Counted from the first letter of the stretch, positions 45,231 to 55,197 are shown. The stretch is DNA of 64,000 nt from JAVBMU01 sp031551755 (GCA_031551755.1 JAVBNE010000016.1:18516-82515), one strand, 5' to 3'. Notes: a model not told the origin generated them from the letters alone. Made by a program: numbers and translations.

Positions 45231-47936
45231 TCAAGGCGGTGGTGTCAACCCGTGCGCGACCGCGATGTCAACAGCTTCGGCACGGCTCGACACACCAAGT
45301 TTGCGGTAGATGCTCTTCACCTGGGTTTTGACCGTGTTCAGCGAGACCCGCCGCATCCGGGCGATATCGCTGGCCGCGACCTGACCGATGAGTAGGGCCA
45401 GAACCTCCCTCTCAGTCTCGGTCAATGTCGCGTATGGGTCCCGAGGGAACACCACCGAGGCGCGGTCCCGGAGCGCCACGATGAGCGACTCGACGAGTGA
45501 CTGCAGCCCTGGGACTTCTCGGTAACGACGGTGAAGCAGCGGGGCCACCCAGTCGCTGTGGTCCAGAAAGGGGCGGCGAACCTCGCTCCCAGCAGCCACC
45601 CAGAGCGCCTCCCCTAACAGTCGGGTGGCGTTCGCGATATCCCCCAGTAGGTGGTGAATGTGACCCTCCGCGAGCAGGAGTGCGGATTCGCGTTCAGGAT
45701 GGAGTTCCTCGACCTGGGAGGAACGCCACTCGCGCAACACCTCGAGCCCGCCGGAAAGGTCGCCACGCAGTGCGTGGACTCGGGCTACAGTCGGAACCAG
45801 CCACACACTGGTGCTCGCTCGGGTCCGCGCCCCCCGAACGAGGCGTTCCGCCTCGTCGAGATCGCCCCGAGCGAGGGCGACCATCAGATACCTTCCGACC
45901 AGCCGTTCGCGAAACGGTGCGCCTATCCCACGAGTTGCCGCGATGGCGGCGGCAGCGTGGTCGATCAGCACCTCCGCCCCGTCGAGGTCACCCTCGATGA
46001 TCGCGAGTTCGGAACGCATCAGGTCAACCTCGAAGACGTCGATCGCACCCAAACGACGAGTGCCGTTCCAGGTCGCGTTATCCAGGGCGTCACGAGCCTC
46101 ATCCACACGGCTGGCAAAGAAGCAGTTCCAGGCGTGACCGAGGTGGACATGCAACATTGCGTAGGCTCGACTCCAACCGCGCCATTCGATGAGTCTTACC
46201 ATCGACCACGCCTGTGCGAATGAGTAGGAGGGCAGACCGTTGGCGTAGAGGATCATCGTCCGGTGGGCGCGGCACGTGACCTCGAGAAAGGGCAGCTCCT
46301 CGACCCGTGCGGCGCGTTCAGCCTTGTCAAGCGATGCCAGAGCCTGGCGCCAGTAGCCTCGCCAGGAGTCGAATAGTGCAGCGAACGGCAACACCGCGGC
46401 ATCGAGCACCGCCCTGGAAACGCCCGCGTGGGCTAGCTGCCCGGGCATTGGCCGCATCGCCGTCTCAACCAACGCGGAACCAGAGAGCACATCGCCCTGA
46501 TGCAGGGCGGCCGGTAAGTCCAGCAACGCCAGGATCGAATCAACGACGACGCGTTCGTCCGGTGCCAGGGATGCCGACAATCGACGGGCTCGGTCGAGGT
46601 AGACACCGGGGACGTCAGACCAGGGGTAACCGCCGAGGACACCCGCGGCCACCACCAGATTCGCGTAAACGTTCGTCTCGAGAACCTCGGGCGGCAGACT
46701 ATCAGCAAGGAAAACGACTGTCTGCGGCAAATCGCCCGAATAGAGACGTACGAGCGTTCGACTGAGTAGGGACAATCCACCGGCCCGGTCGCCAGCGACC
46801 AGTGCATGGTGACCCGCCTGCAGGAAATTGCCCTCACTGAAGTACCAGGTGCTCGCAGCGCGATGGAGTTCTGCCAGCTCGTCCCGGCTGAGACGGTCAC
46901 GCAATTCCCTCCGAAGAGCCTCGCGCAACCACGGATGATGGCGGTACCAGGTGCGATCGGCCTGGACCACGTCGAAGAGCTGGTCCTCCTCCGCCATCCA
47001 CCGCAACACTTCGGCGGCATCCGTGCGTCCGGTCAGTTCCTGGGCGAGCGGCGCGCAGACCAGACCCACGATCGACGACCGCAGGAGAAACAATCGGTCC
47101 TCGGCGGACAGGGATGGGATCACCTGATCAAGGACGAAGGTAAGCACCTGGTTCGAATGACTCCACCGGTCGGGGATGTCCCAACCCGGGTGAGCGCCCT
47201 GGTCACGCAGCGCGGCCGCGGTGAGCACGGTACCCAGAGGGTGCCCCCGGACCCGTTCATAGACCCAGGCAGAGACCTCCGCAGACGCATCAGGGAGAAT
47301 GACGGCCACCATCTGGGCGGTTTCCCCCGGGGAAAAGGCGATCTGGTTCTGGGTGATCTCACCGAGCTCATCACGCGCCCGTAACGCTGCAACGGGCAGG
47401 TGTCGTGAGGTACGGGAGGAGGCGACCAGTCTGAGGGTCGAGGGCGCGTAGCGGATGAGTTCGTCAAGCGCCGACAAGGATCGGCGCCCTTGGAGCGCCT
47501 GGACATCGTCCAAGACCAGCGTAATCGGCTGGCTGAGCTCCTCGAACCGAGCTAATAAGGGGGCGATACCGCCGAGATCACCGTCCGTCGGCACTGCGAT
47601 CCCGTCCAACAGATGCTGGTCCGCGACAGGCAACGACGACTCGACGGCAGCCAGAACGAGGGCGGCCAAGCGGGCCGCGGTGGTGTCGTTGTCGTCGAGG
47701 CTGAGCCAGCCGACAGCGCGGTCCGCCGCCTGACTCAAGCGGTACCACTCCGCCAAGGCAGTTGTGCGCCCGCACCCGGCCATCCCGTGCAGGAACGTAA
47801 CCCTGTTGACCTCGACGGAGGCCGTAATCGCCGCCATCAGAGCGACGCGGGGGATAAAGACCGCCGGCGGGCCTGGCGGTCGAAGTCTCATCGAAGGCAC
47901 TTGCCCGGCGAAGAACGAAACCGAACCCGCTGACAT
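45231..47936 (-). CDS. Large LuxR/LAL (MalT-like) regulator with altered Walker A lysine
   Basis: 901 aa from the ATG at 47936, preceded by AAAGGAG; the open frame to 48098 was rejected. N-terminal STAND-type ATPase: the Walker A segment reads FLHGMAGCGRTTALAEW, with Arg (about residue 57) where Lys is expected, and Walker B is TLVLDDVQAL near 140. A long helical, TPR-like sensor region follows. The C-terminal LuxR helix-turn-helix is complete (LTETEREVLALLIGQVAASD, MRRVSLNTVKTQVKSIYRKL). Such regulators activate transcription when a ligand and ATP are bound. Divergent placement suggests the adjacent surface-protein gene is its target. Confidence 0.88.
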   Translation of the reverse strand: MSAGSVSFFAGQVPSMRLRPPGPPAVFIPRVALMAAITASVEVNRVTFLHGMAGCGRTTALAEWYRLSQAADRAVGWLSLDDNDTTAARLAALVLAAVESSLPVADQHLLDGIAVPTDGDLGGIAPLLARFEELSQPITLVLDDVQALQGRRSLSALDELIRYAPSTLRLVASSRTSRHLPVAALRARDELGEITQNQIAFSPGETAQMVAVILPDASAEVSAWVYERVRGHPLGTVLTAAALRDQGAHPGWDIPDRWSHSNQVLTFVLDQVIPSLSAEDRLFLLRSSIVGLVCAPLAQELTGRTDAAEVLRWMAEEDQLFDVVQADRTWYRHHPWLREALRRELRDRLSRDELAELHRAASTWYFSEGNFLQAGHHALVAGDRAGGLSLLSRTLVRLYSGDLPQTVVFLADSLPPEVLETNVYANLVVAAGVLGGYPWSDVPGVYLDRARRLSASLAPDERVVVDSILALLDLPAALHQGDVLSGSALVETAMRPMPGQLAHAGVSRAVLDAAVLPFAALFDSWRGYWRQALASLDKAERAARVEELPFLEVTCRAHRTMILYANGLPSYSFAQAWSMVRLIEWRGWSRAYAMLHVHLGHAWNCFFASRVDEARDALDNATWNGTRRLGAIDVFEVDLMRSELAIIEGDLDGAEVLIDHAAAAIAATRGIGAPFRERLVGRYLMVALARGDLDEAERLVRGARTRASTSVWLVPTVARVHALRGDLSGGLEVLREWRSSQVEELHPERESALLLAEGHIHHLLGDIANATRLLGEALWVAAGSEVRRPFLDHSDWVAPLLHRRYREVPGLQSLVESLIVALRDRASVVFPRDPYATLTETEREVLALLIGQVAASDIARMRRVSLNTVKTQVKSIYRKLGVSSRAEAVDIAVAHGLTPPP

Positions 47937-48179
47937 CAGCCGCTCCTTTCCGTGAGTTACCGCGTTGCAAGGATCGAGGTTCCTTCGCATGTCGTGGCAA
48001 GAACCGTGAGAAGGATGTTTCACCCGCATCTCACCCCGCAAGGGTGAGATGCGGGTCCCGAGGGCGGCGAGACGGTTCCTAGCATCGACGAGTCGCATAT
48101 GCGGAGATGGGGGAATACTCGGTTTGGTCGGATGACCACCGAGTTCCGCATGGGAACTTCAATCGTCCTAGGAGATTCG
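47937..48179. promoter_or_regulatory. Divergent LAL regulator / surface protein intergenic region
   Basis: 243 bp separate the two divergent genes and must contain both promoters. The only striking structure is the perfect inverted repeat at 48022-48056. An AGGAG ribosome-binding site at 48170-48174 precedes the GTG at 48180. No additional gene is seen here. Confidence 0.6.
48022..48056. promoter_or_regulatory. Inverted repeat with perfect 15-bp arms, probable operator or hairpin
   Basis: ACCCGCATCTCACCC (48022-48036) is followed by a 5-base spacer and its exact reverse complement (48042-48056). It lies 86 bp from the LAL regulator start and 124 bp from the surface protein start, inside their shared upstream region. 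It could be a dimeric operator, or a hairpin in the leader of one transcript. No T-run follows on either side, so a terminator is less likely. Confidence 0.85.
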
Positions 48180-51140
48180 GTGCCATCAACCTCCCTTCGC
48201 CGCTTCGGACCATCACTTCGCGTTTTGGTCGGGATGATCGGAATAGTCGCCCTTGCCTTTACTTGGCTAGGGCCGGCCGACGAGGCTCGAGCCGGCCAGG
48301 CCGGTGGAAGGTACGTGGTCGACGGCAATACCGCGACGACCAAGTTCGCCTCGGGACTGAGCGCAACCTTGAGCTTCGCCGACGGACCGCAGGGCGGATT
48401 CCAGAAGCTGACGGCCAGCACGAACATCGGCAACGCCTACGGTCCGAGCGGCAACCGTGCTGGCCTGCAGATCGCCAGCCATTCGGAACGGACTGCCACC
48501 GACACGGCCTACGACATCGGGAAGATGACGATCGAATTCTCCCGTCCTGTCACTAACCCCCACCTGGACCTGCGGACCCCTATGAATCTGATATTCAACG
48601 CGGATTCCATAGATCCGACGAAGTACACGAATACGGTGACTGAGCTGAACTTCTCATTGAACGATGGTTCCAGCGATGTCACGTTCATGCCAGTCGGTTC
48701 CGTCTTCGCAAATACATACCACGTGTCGGCCGACGGGAAGACTGCAACCGGTACAGGATCGCCAACAAGTTTGGTCATGGCGACTCTCGAACTGCACGGA
48801 ACCTTCTCGAGCGTGACAATTGACATCTCGAAGCGGTACCGGATCACGGGCAGTTCTGACCACCCGGACGACACCACACAGACGAATCCCCGCTATTACC
48901 CGCTGAACCCGCTCACCTCGAGCTTTGCCGTGACCGTCGATGAGGACTTCGGTCAGGCATCCACCTCCTACGGAAACGCCTCCCATGTCATTGGCGGCCT
49001 CTACTTGGGTCGATCGGCCACCGTTGCGAACTCGAACGGCCTTTCCACGACCGCCGGACGCAACTCCGGCGACGTCAACGACGCGGTGACCGCATGGCCG
49101 GCCCTCAAGACCTCCGCACGCGGATCGCTCTATTCGGTCGACGTGCCGATCACGAACCCGGGTGACGCCGCGGTGCTCGCCGGATGGGTTGACTTCAACG
49201 GTAACGGCGCCTTCGATGACGGGGAGAAGGCTACCGCCGCGATCGATCCGTCAGCAGGAGCATCGACTGCACGGCTGACTTGGACGGTCCCCGCCGACAC
49301 CAGAGCCGGCGCAACCTGGACCCGACTCCGCTTGATGGCAGGTGACACGCCTGCCACCGCCGAGGGAATGGCAGACTCCGGCGAGGTTGAGGATTCATCG
49401 ATCACCATCATCGGCAACATCGCGAACCTCTCCATCACGAAATCCGGTGGCGCAAGCGTCCAACTCGGCGGTCAGGCCACCTGGACGATCGGCGTGACGA
49501 ACGGCACCACCGATGACACTCCGCCCACAGACACAGCCGTGTCGGGAGCCGTCATGTCCGACCACGTCCCAGACGAATTCACCGGTGTCAGTTGGACATG
49601 CCAAGTACTGGCAGGAGGTACCTGCGTCGACGCCTCCGGCGCTGGCAACGTCATCGAGGCACGGTCAAATCTCGCGATCGGCGGTGCGGTCCGCTATACC
49701 GTCACGGGAACGCTGTCGGCCATGCCCGCGCGAGCAACCTTCGCGAATACGGCCCGCGTCGAACTGCCGACTGGAATCGTGGACCCGAACGGACCCAGAG
49801 AGTCGACGGCGACTGGGGTGACCCCGACTCTGCAGATCGCCAAGAAGGCCGACGAAGAGACCACTGCCCCCGGCGAGGTGGTGGAGTACACGCTGACGGT
49901 TCACAATCCCTCTACGTTCGACTACGCCGGCGCGCACGTGACCGATGACCTGTCCGGGGTGCTGGACGACGCCGACTTCGTCGGGTCCGCCTCCGCCAGC
50001 TCCGGAACGGTCACCTATTCGGCTCCCGAACTGGCCTGGACCGGAGATGTGCCTGCGGGCGCAACAACCACGATCGAGTACCGTGTCAAAGTCCGCACCG
50101 ACGCGCGCGGTGACCACCTACTCATCAACCGAGCTTATGGTCAGGGTCCGGACAGCTCATGCACCGTCCTGGATCCGTGTACCACGACGACGGCCGCCGA
50201 GATCCCCGATCCGGCCTTGACGATCCGCAAAGTGATTGACAACTCTCGCCCCACCCCAGGCGACACAGTCACCTATACCGTCACCGTCACAAACCCGGTG
50301 ACTGTCGACTATCGCGGCGCAGCCTACTTGGACGATCTTTCCTCCGTGCTGGACGACGCAGACCTGGTCGGTGTTCCGACGACGGACCTCGGCACCGTGA
50401 CCGTCACCGACGGTGTGCTGACCTGGACCGGGGATGTCCCTGCCGGCAGGACCGCGACCACCACCTACCAAGTAAAGATTCGCCCTGATGGCAGGGGCGA
50501 CCATCAGCTGGTCAATATCGTCGTGGCCCAGACCCCCGGGACGAACTGTCCCGAAGGATCCACTGATCCGCAGTGCGCAACTCGCACGATCGCGGACGTC
50601 CCTGGCCCGGCGCTGGCTGTATCGAAGGCCACCGACCATGCCCGCCCAGCTCCGGGCGACCAGGTCGGGTACACGATCACGTTGGCCAATCCCACCTCGG
50701 CCGACTATCCCGACGCGAAGGTGATCGACGACTTGTCCGATGTCCTCGGCGTAGCCGACCTCGTCGATGGAAGTCTCACCGCCACGGCCGGTGAGGCCAC
50801 CATCGCGGGCTCCGTCATCACCTGCAACGGGAATGTGCCCGGCGGGAACGCCGTCACCATCACCTACGCCGTCACCGTGCGCGGGGACGCAACAGCGGAA
50901 GACCAGCTTATGAACACCGTGATTGTCAACGGACCTCATACCAATTGTCCGGCTCAGTCCACCGACCCGACGTGCACCACGAACACGCCCGTGGATGCGG
51001 ATAACCCAAGCGCCCCACCTTCGCATCCGCTTCGCCTGGCCTTCACCGGTGCTGGCCTGGCGGGCGTCACCACGTTAGCCGCTGCCCTCATGCTGGCCGG
51101 CGCGCTCCTCCTGCGTCGGCGGCGAGGCAAGGACAGCTGA
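48180..51140 (+). CDS. Secreted DUF11-repeat, GEVED-containing protein with LAFTG wall-sorting signal
   Basis: 986 aa from the GTG at 48180, which has CTAGGAG. A signal peptide (hydrophobic VLVGMIGIVALAFTW, cleavage probably after DEARA near residue 38) is followed by an N-terminal adhesin-like domain to about 400. A GEVED-type motif (MADSGEVEDSSITI) comes next, then four DUF11-like beta-sandwich repeats starting near 417, 550, 679 and 811 with a period of about 130 residues. The sorting signal LAFTG is at 953-957, followed by a hydrophobic helix and the basic tail RRRRGKDS. It should be attached to peptidoglycan by a sortase, probably class E. No sortase gene is nearby. Likely adhesin or surface layer component. 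Confidence 0.9.
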   Translation: MPSTSLRRFGPSLRVLVGMIGIVALAFTWLGPADEARAGQAGGRYVVDGNTATTKFASGLSATLSFADGPQGGFQKLTASTNIGNAYGPSGNRAGLQIASHSERTATDTAYDIGKMTIEFSRPVTNPHLDLRTPMNLIFNADSIDPTKYTNTVTELNFSLNDGSSDVTFMPVGSVFANTYHVSADGKTATGTGSPTSLVMATLELHGTFSSVTIDISKRYRITGSSDHPDDTTQTNPRYYPLNPLTSSFAVTVDEDFGQASTSYGNASHVIGGLYLGRSATVANSNGLSTTAGRNSGDVNDAVTAWPALKTSARGSLYSVDVPITNPGDAAVLAGWVDFNGNGAFDDGEKATAAIDPSAGASTARLTWTVPADTRAGATWTRLRLMAGDTPATAEGMADSGEVEDSSITIIGNIANLSITKSGGASVQLGGQATWTIGVTNGTTDDTPPTDTAVSGAVMSDHVPDEFTGVSWTCQVLAGGTCVDASGAGNVIEARSNLAIGGAVRYTVTGTLSAMPARATFANTARVELPTGIVDPNGPRESTATGVTPTLQIAKKADEETTAPGEVVEYTLTVHNPSTFDYAGAHVTDDLSGVLDDADFVGSASASSGTVTYSAPELAWTGDVPAGATTTIEYRVKVRTDARGDHLLINRAYGQGPDSSCTVLDPCTTTTAAEIPDPALTIRKVIDNSRPTPGDTVTYTVTVTNPVTVDYRGAAYLDDLSSVLDDADLVGVPTTDLGTVTVTDGVLTWTGDVPAGRTATTTYQVKIRPDGRGDHQLVNIVVAQTPGTNCPEGSTDPQCATRTIADVPGPALAVSKATDHARPAPGDQVGYTITLANPTSADYPDAKVIDDLSDVLGVADLVDGSLTATAGEATIAGSVITCNGNVPGGNAVTITYAVTVRGDATAEDQLMNTVIVNGPHTNCPAQSTDPTCTTNTPVDADNPSAPPSHPLRLAFTGAGLAGVTTLAAALMLAGALLLRRRRGKDS

Positions 51141-51206
51141 TCGGCCGACCGCACCGAGGACGCGCACGTGCCGCCGGGGCCGGCCTCGGTGCGAGGCATC
51201 AACCAG

Positions 51207-51839
51207 TCAGGGGAGCCGCCGCTCCGGCCACGGCGCGTCCGCGGGTCGTAGCCCCTGCCAACAGTCGGCACGACCGGCCTGGGCCGCCAGGATGCCCACG
51301 ACGGCGGACGGGTTGTGGACCCCACCGGCCAACACGGCCGCCACGGCGTCGTCGAGTGGAAGCCAGCGAAGCTCCATATCCAGTTCTTCGGCCTCCCGCG
51401 TGTGTCGCTCGTCGGCCGGAACCGCCGATAGGTCACGCGCCAAGAACACCCGCAGTGCCTCGTTCGAACCGCCGGGCGTCGTGTAGTAGTCGACCAGCAC
51501 GTCCCACCGGGCCGCCCGCAGGTCGGCCTCCTCGGCCAGCTCCCGGGCAGCGGCCACACAGGCGTCCTCCCCAGGCACGTCGAGCAGGCCGGCCGGAGGC
51601 TCCCACAGCTCACGCCCGACAGGGTGGCGGTACTGCCGCAGCAACAACACCCTCTCGTGTTCATCGAGGGCAACCACCGCCACGGCACCCGGATGATCGA
51701 CGTAGTCCCGCTGGACGACTCCCCCAGCGCCGAGATCCACCGTGTCGGAGCGCAGATCAAAAATCCGGCCCTGGTAGACGGTCACGCCCGACGACGCGGG
51801 GCGCGGGGCAACCACGTCAGCCACAGCGGGACCGGCCAT
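51207..51839 (-). CDS. Nudix hydrolase, ADP-ribose pyrophosphatase type
   Basis: 210 aa from the ATG at 51839; the open frame to 51974 reads inside pyrG. The Nudix box is intact (GLLDVPGEDACVAAARELAE followed by EADL), preceded by LRQYRHPVGRELWEPPAG, the signature of ADP-ribose pyrophosphatases. It hydrolyses ADP-ribose to AMP and ribose 5-phosphate. The start lies 1 bp past the pyrG stop, as in other Actinobacteria where this gene follows pyrG. Confidence 0.93.
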   Translation of the reverse strand: MAGPAVADVVAPRPASSGVTVYQGRIFDLRSDTVDLGAGGVVQRDYVDHPGAVAVVALDEHERVLLLRQYRHPVGRELWEPPAGLLDVPGEDACVAAARELAEEADLRAARWDVLVDYYTTPGGSNEALRVFLARDLSAVPADERHTREAEELDMELRWLPLDDAVAAVLAGGVHNPSAVVGILAAQAGRADCWQGLRPADAPWPERRLP

Positions 51840-51840
51840 C

Positions 51841-53523
51841 TCAGCCGGCCTGCCGGACGAGAGCCGCACCGATGAGGCCGGCGAACAGCGGGTGCGCGCG
51901 TGTGGGCCGGGACTTGAACTCGGGGTGCGCCTGTGTGCTGACGTAGTAGGGATGCACGTCGGTGGGCAACTCAACGAACTCCACCAGCGTGGAATCCGGT
52001 GATGTCCCGGAGATCACCAGGCCCGCCCGCTCCAGCCGGTCCCGGTAGGCATTGTTGACTTCATAGCGATGCCGATGGCGTTCGGAGACCCGCTCCGCCC
52101 CGTAGGTCTTGGCAGTCAGCGAACCGGGCAGCAGGACGGCGTCATAGGCTCCCAACCGCATCGTCCCTCCGAGGTCCCCGTCACCACCGACGATGTCGAG
52201 CTGTTCCTCCATGGTGGCGACCACCGGGCTGGCGGTCTCGGGGTCGAACTCGGTGGACGACGCATCATCGATGTTGGCGACGTTCCGCGCGAACTCGATC
52301 ACCATGGACTGCAGCCCCAGGCAGATGCCGAGTGTCGGCACCAGGTTCTCCCGGGCCCAGCGCAGCGCGCCGACCTTCCCCTCGATCCCCCGCACCCCGA
52401 ATCCACCGGGGACCAGCACCGCATCCGCACCAGCGAGTGCCTTCTTGGCACCGGCACTCGTCTGGCAGTCGTCGGCCGGCACCCAACGCACGGTGACCTT
52501 CGCATCATGGGCGAAACCACCGGCCCGCAGCGCCTCGGTGACTGAAAGATAAGCATCCGGCAGGTCGATGTACTTGCCGACGAGCGCCACCTCGACGTGG
52601 TGGGCTGGTTCGTGCACCCGCTCCAACAGCTGGTTCCAGCCGTCCCAGTCGACATCCCGGAACGGCAGTCCCATCCGCCGCACCACGTAGGCGTCCAGCC
52701 CTTCGGAATGCAGCACCTTCGGGATGTCGTAGATGCTCGCCGCATCCATCGCGTTTACGACGGCAGCATTGTCGACATCACAGAACAGCGCGATCTTGCG
52801 CTTCACCGACTCCGGCACCACCCGGTCCGCACGGAGCACGATCGCATCCGGTTGGATACCGATGCTGCGCAACGCCGCGACCGAGTGCTGTGTCGGCTTC
52901 GTCTTGAGTTCCCCCGAGGGGCCGATGTACGGCACGAGGGAGACGTGCAGGAAAAAGACATCGTCCCGGCCGAGTTCGTGGCGCACCTGACGCGCGGCTT
53001 CCAGGAACGGTTGCGACTCGATGTCGCCGACGGTGCCACCGATCTCGGTGATGATGACGTCCACGTCGGGGCCGGCCTGGGCGCGCATCCGGGACTTGAT
53101 CTCATCTGTGATGTGCGGGATCACCTGGACGGTGTCACCCAGGTACTCCCCCCGGCGTTCCCGGGCGATGACCTGCGAGTAGACCTGACCGGTGGTGACA
53201 TTCGACTCCGCCGTCAAAGGAACGTCAAGGAAGCGTTCGTAGTGGCCGATGTCGAGGTCCGTCTCGGCACCATCATCGGTGACGAAGACCTCGCCGTGCT
53301 GGAACGGGTTCATCGTTCCCGGGTCGACGTTCAGGTACGGGTCGAGCTTTTGCATCGTGACCCGCAGCCCACGGGAGCGAAGAAGTCGGCCCAGACTGGA
53401 GGCGCTCAATCCCTTGCCGAGCGACGAGGCGACGCCTCCAGTGACGAAGATATGCGCGGTGCGGTGTTCGGCACGCGTCGAGGTTTGGGGGCGGGAGTTT
53501 GGCCGGAGCGGGTGATCTGCCAC
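51841..53523 (-). CDS. pyrG: CTP synthase
   Basis: 560 aa from the GTG at 53523 (GGAG upstream). It converts UTP to CTP with ATP and glutamine. The N-terminal synthetase domain begins FVTGGVASSLGKGLSASSLG. The C-terminal glutaminase domain has the nucleophile cysteine in LGICLGLQSMVIEF and the His-Glu pair in AHPEFKSRPTRAHPLF. An actinobacterial N-terminal extension of about 20 residues is present. Encoded 30 bp after murJ. Confidence 0.96.
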   Translation of the reverse strand: MADHPLRPNSRPQTSTRAEHRTAHIFVTGGVASSLGKGLSASSLGRLLRSRGLRVTMQKLDPYLNVDPGTMNPFQHGEVFVTDDGAETDLDIGHYERFLDVPLTAESNVTTGQVYSQVIARERRGEYLGDTVQVIPHITDEIKSRMRAQAGPDVDVIITEIGGTVGDIESQPFLEAARQVRHELGRDDVFFLHVSLVPYIGPSGELKTKPTQHSVAALRSIGIQPDAIVLRADRVVPESVKRKIALFCDVDNAAVVNAMDAASIYDIPKVLHSEGLDAYVVRRMGLPFRDVDWDGWNQLLERVHEPAHHVEVALVGKYIDLPDAYLSVTEALRAGGFAHDAKVTVRWVPADDCQTSAGAKKALAGADAVLVPGGFGVRGIEGKVGALRWARENLVPTLGICLGLQSMVIEFARNVANIDDASSTEFDPETASPVVATMEEQLDIVGGDGDLGGTMRLGAYDAVLLPGSLTAKTYGAERVSERHRHRYEVNNAYRDRLERAGLVISGTSPDSTLVEFVELPTDVHPYYVSTQAHPEFKSRPTRAHPLFAGLIGAALVRQAG

Positions 53524-53553
53524 GGAACTCCATGCTATCAGCGACACGCGCAT

Positions 53554-55197
53554 TCAGTGCGCCGTCGGCTCCGATCCCGCAGCCGGAGTACGTGGCCGGC
53601 GCATGATGCCGAGGACAGCGGAGCGGTCAGCCACCAACGTCACGCCGATCACGACGGCAGCGCCGAGCAAAGCGGTGAAAAAGCCTATGCCCAACGCCGG
53701 AACGACGCCAGACTGTGGACCCAGGAGGGCACGAGAAAGCGCCATGCCGAGCCCGGCTCCCGCCGCAATGCCCACGACGAGAACCGCGCAGGTGCGCGAT
53801 ACCCCCGCTACGGCCGCCGAACCGGCATAGCGCCGGGCCGCGACGACCAACAGCACGCCGGCGACCGCCATACCGATCGTGGAGGCCAGGCCGAGCAGAG
53901 TCAGCACCTCACGCTGGCTGGAGGCACCCCACAGGGCAGGGAGCGCGAATGATCCTGCAGCCACCACCAGCCACCCGAGCGAGGCAGCCGTCACCGCCGA
54001 TCGCTGTCGGTCAACGGTGTAGAGCGCCCGTGACAGGTGCAGGATCAGTGCGTAGCCGATGATGCCGGGAGCCATGGCCGCCACCGCGGGACCGAGCCCG
54101 TTCACCGCACCGCGAGCGACCGTGCCGAAAACCACCTCGACGGCACCGGCCGCTGCCATGAGTGCCGCGACACCTGCCCCGGAAACCACCAGGACTGCTC
54201 GTGTCGTGGTGGCCAGCAGCGTGCGGAAGGCATCCATCCGCTCATTCGCCACGTGTTCAGCCAGTCGCGGGAAAGCACTCGTCGCCAACGGGAACGCCAA
54301 TACGGCATAGGGCAGCAAATAGACCTGCTGGGCGTAGAGGAAGGTCGGAAAGGTCTCCTCCGGCCCGAAGGCATAGGACGCACCCAACGCGGCCAGCACC
54401 GACAGCTGTTGCCCGACGACGACCCCGACCCCCGCGAGCGCCAGCCGCCTGGCCCGGGCACCCTCCCCACCCGGAAACCGCAGGGTCGGACGCAGCCGGG
54501 TGCCGGTATTTCGCACCGGGAGGACCAGTGGCAGGGCCAGCACCGCCGCGCTCGCGGTGGTCCCCCACGCCAACCAGGACAGCGACGCGGAGGACAACTG
54601 CGAAACCTGCGCCTGGGAGCCGTCGGCCATCCGGGCGAAAACGAGATAGACGACGATCAACGACACGCTCGACAGCAGCGGCACGAAGGCCTGCCAGAAG
54701 AACCGCTTGTGGGCCTGCAGCACCGCACCGAGGACGACTGCGATGCCGTAGAGCGGAATCTGGGCGGCGAAGACCCGCACGAAGGAGGCCGTCACAGCTG
54801 CCAACTCCGGGTGTTTGGCCATCAGGATGTCGGCGATGGGTCCCGCCGCCAATGCGAGCACGCCACCGACCGGCACGAGCACCATGAGCGTCCACCCGAG
54901 CATTGCAGAGGCGATCTTGGAGACGTCGATCTGCGAACGCCGCGCGATCGGCCCGGCGAGCAAGGGCACGATCGATCCGGCCAGCGCCCCTCCTGCCGCA
55001 ACCTCGAAGAGGATGTTCGGCAGCTGGTTGGCCGACATATACGCCGAACCGACGCCCTCTGTCCCGACGGAGCCGGAGAGCACCAGAGTGCGGGCGAACC
55101 CGACCAGGCGGCTGGCGATGTTCACCGCCGTGATCATCACGGCGGCGCCCGCGAGCGTTCTCGTCGCGGCCCGCAGGCGACCGCCACGCGCGCTCAA
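53554..55197 (-). CDS. murJ: MurJ lipid II flippase (MviN family)
   Basis: 547 aa with about fourteen hydrophobic segments and the MviN signature early in the protein (GFARTLVLSGSVGTEGVGSA; NILFEVAAGGALAGSIVPLL). It moves lipid II to the outer membrane face for wall synthesis. Unlike mycobacterial MviN it has no C-terminal pseudokinase or sugar-binding domain. The start overlaps the stop of the MraY-like gene by 4 bp. Confidence 0.92.
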   Translation of the reverse strand: MSARGGRLRAATRTLAGAAVMITAVNIASRLVGFARTLVLSGSVGTEGVGSAYMSANQLPNILFEVAAGGALAGSIVPLLAGPIARRSQIDVSKIASAMLGWTLMVLVPVGGVLALAAGPIADILMAKHPELAAVTASFVRVFAAQIPLYGIAVVLGAVLQAHKRFFWQAFVPLLSSVSLIVVYLVFARMADGSQAQVSQLSSASLSWLAWGTTASAAVLALPLVLPVRNTGTRLRPTLRFPGGEGARARRLALAGVGVVVGQQLSVLAALGASYAFGPEETFPTFLYAQQVYLLPYAVLAFPLATSAFPRLAEHVANERMDAFRTLLATTTRAVLVVSGAGVAALMAAAGAVEVVFGTVARGAVNGLGPAVAAMAPGIIGYALILHLSRALYTVDRQRSAVTAASLGWLVVAAGSFALPALWGASSQREVLTLLGLASTIGMAVAGVLLVVAARRYAGSAAVAGVSRTCAVLVVGIAAGAGLGMALSRALLGPQSGVVPALGIGFFTALLGAAVVIGVTLVADRSAVLGIMRRPRTPAAGSEPTAH

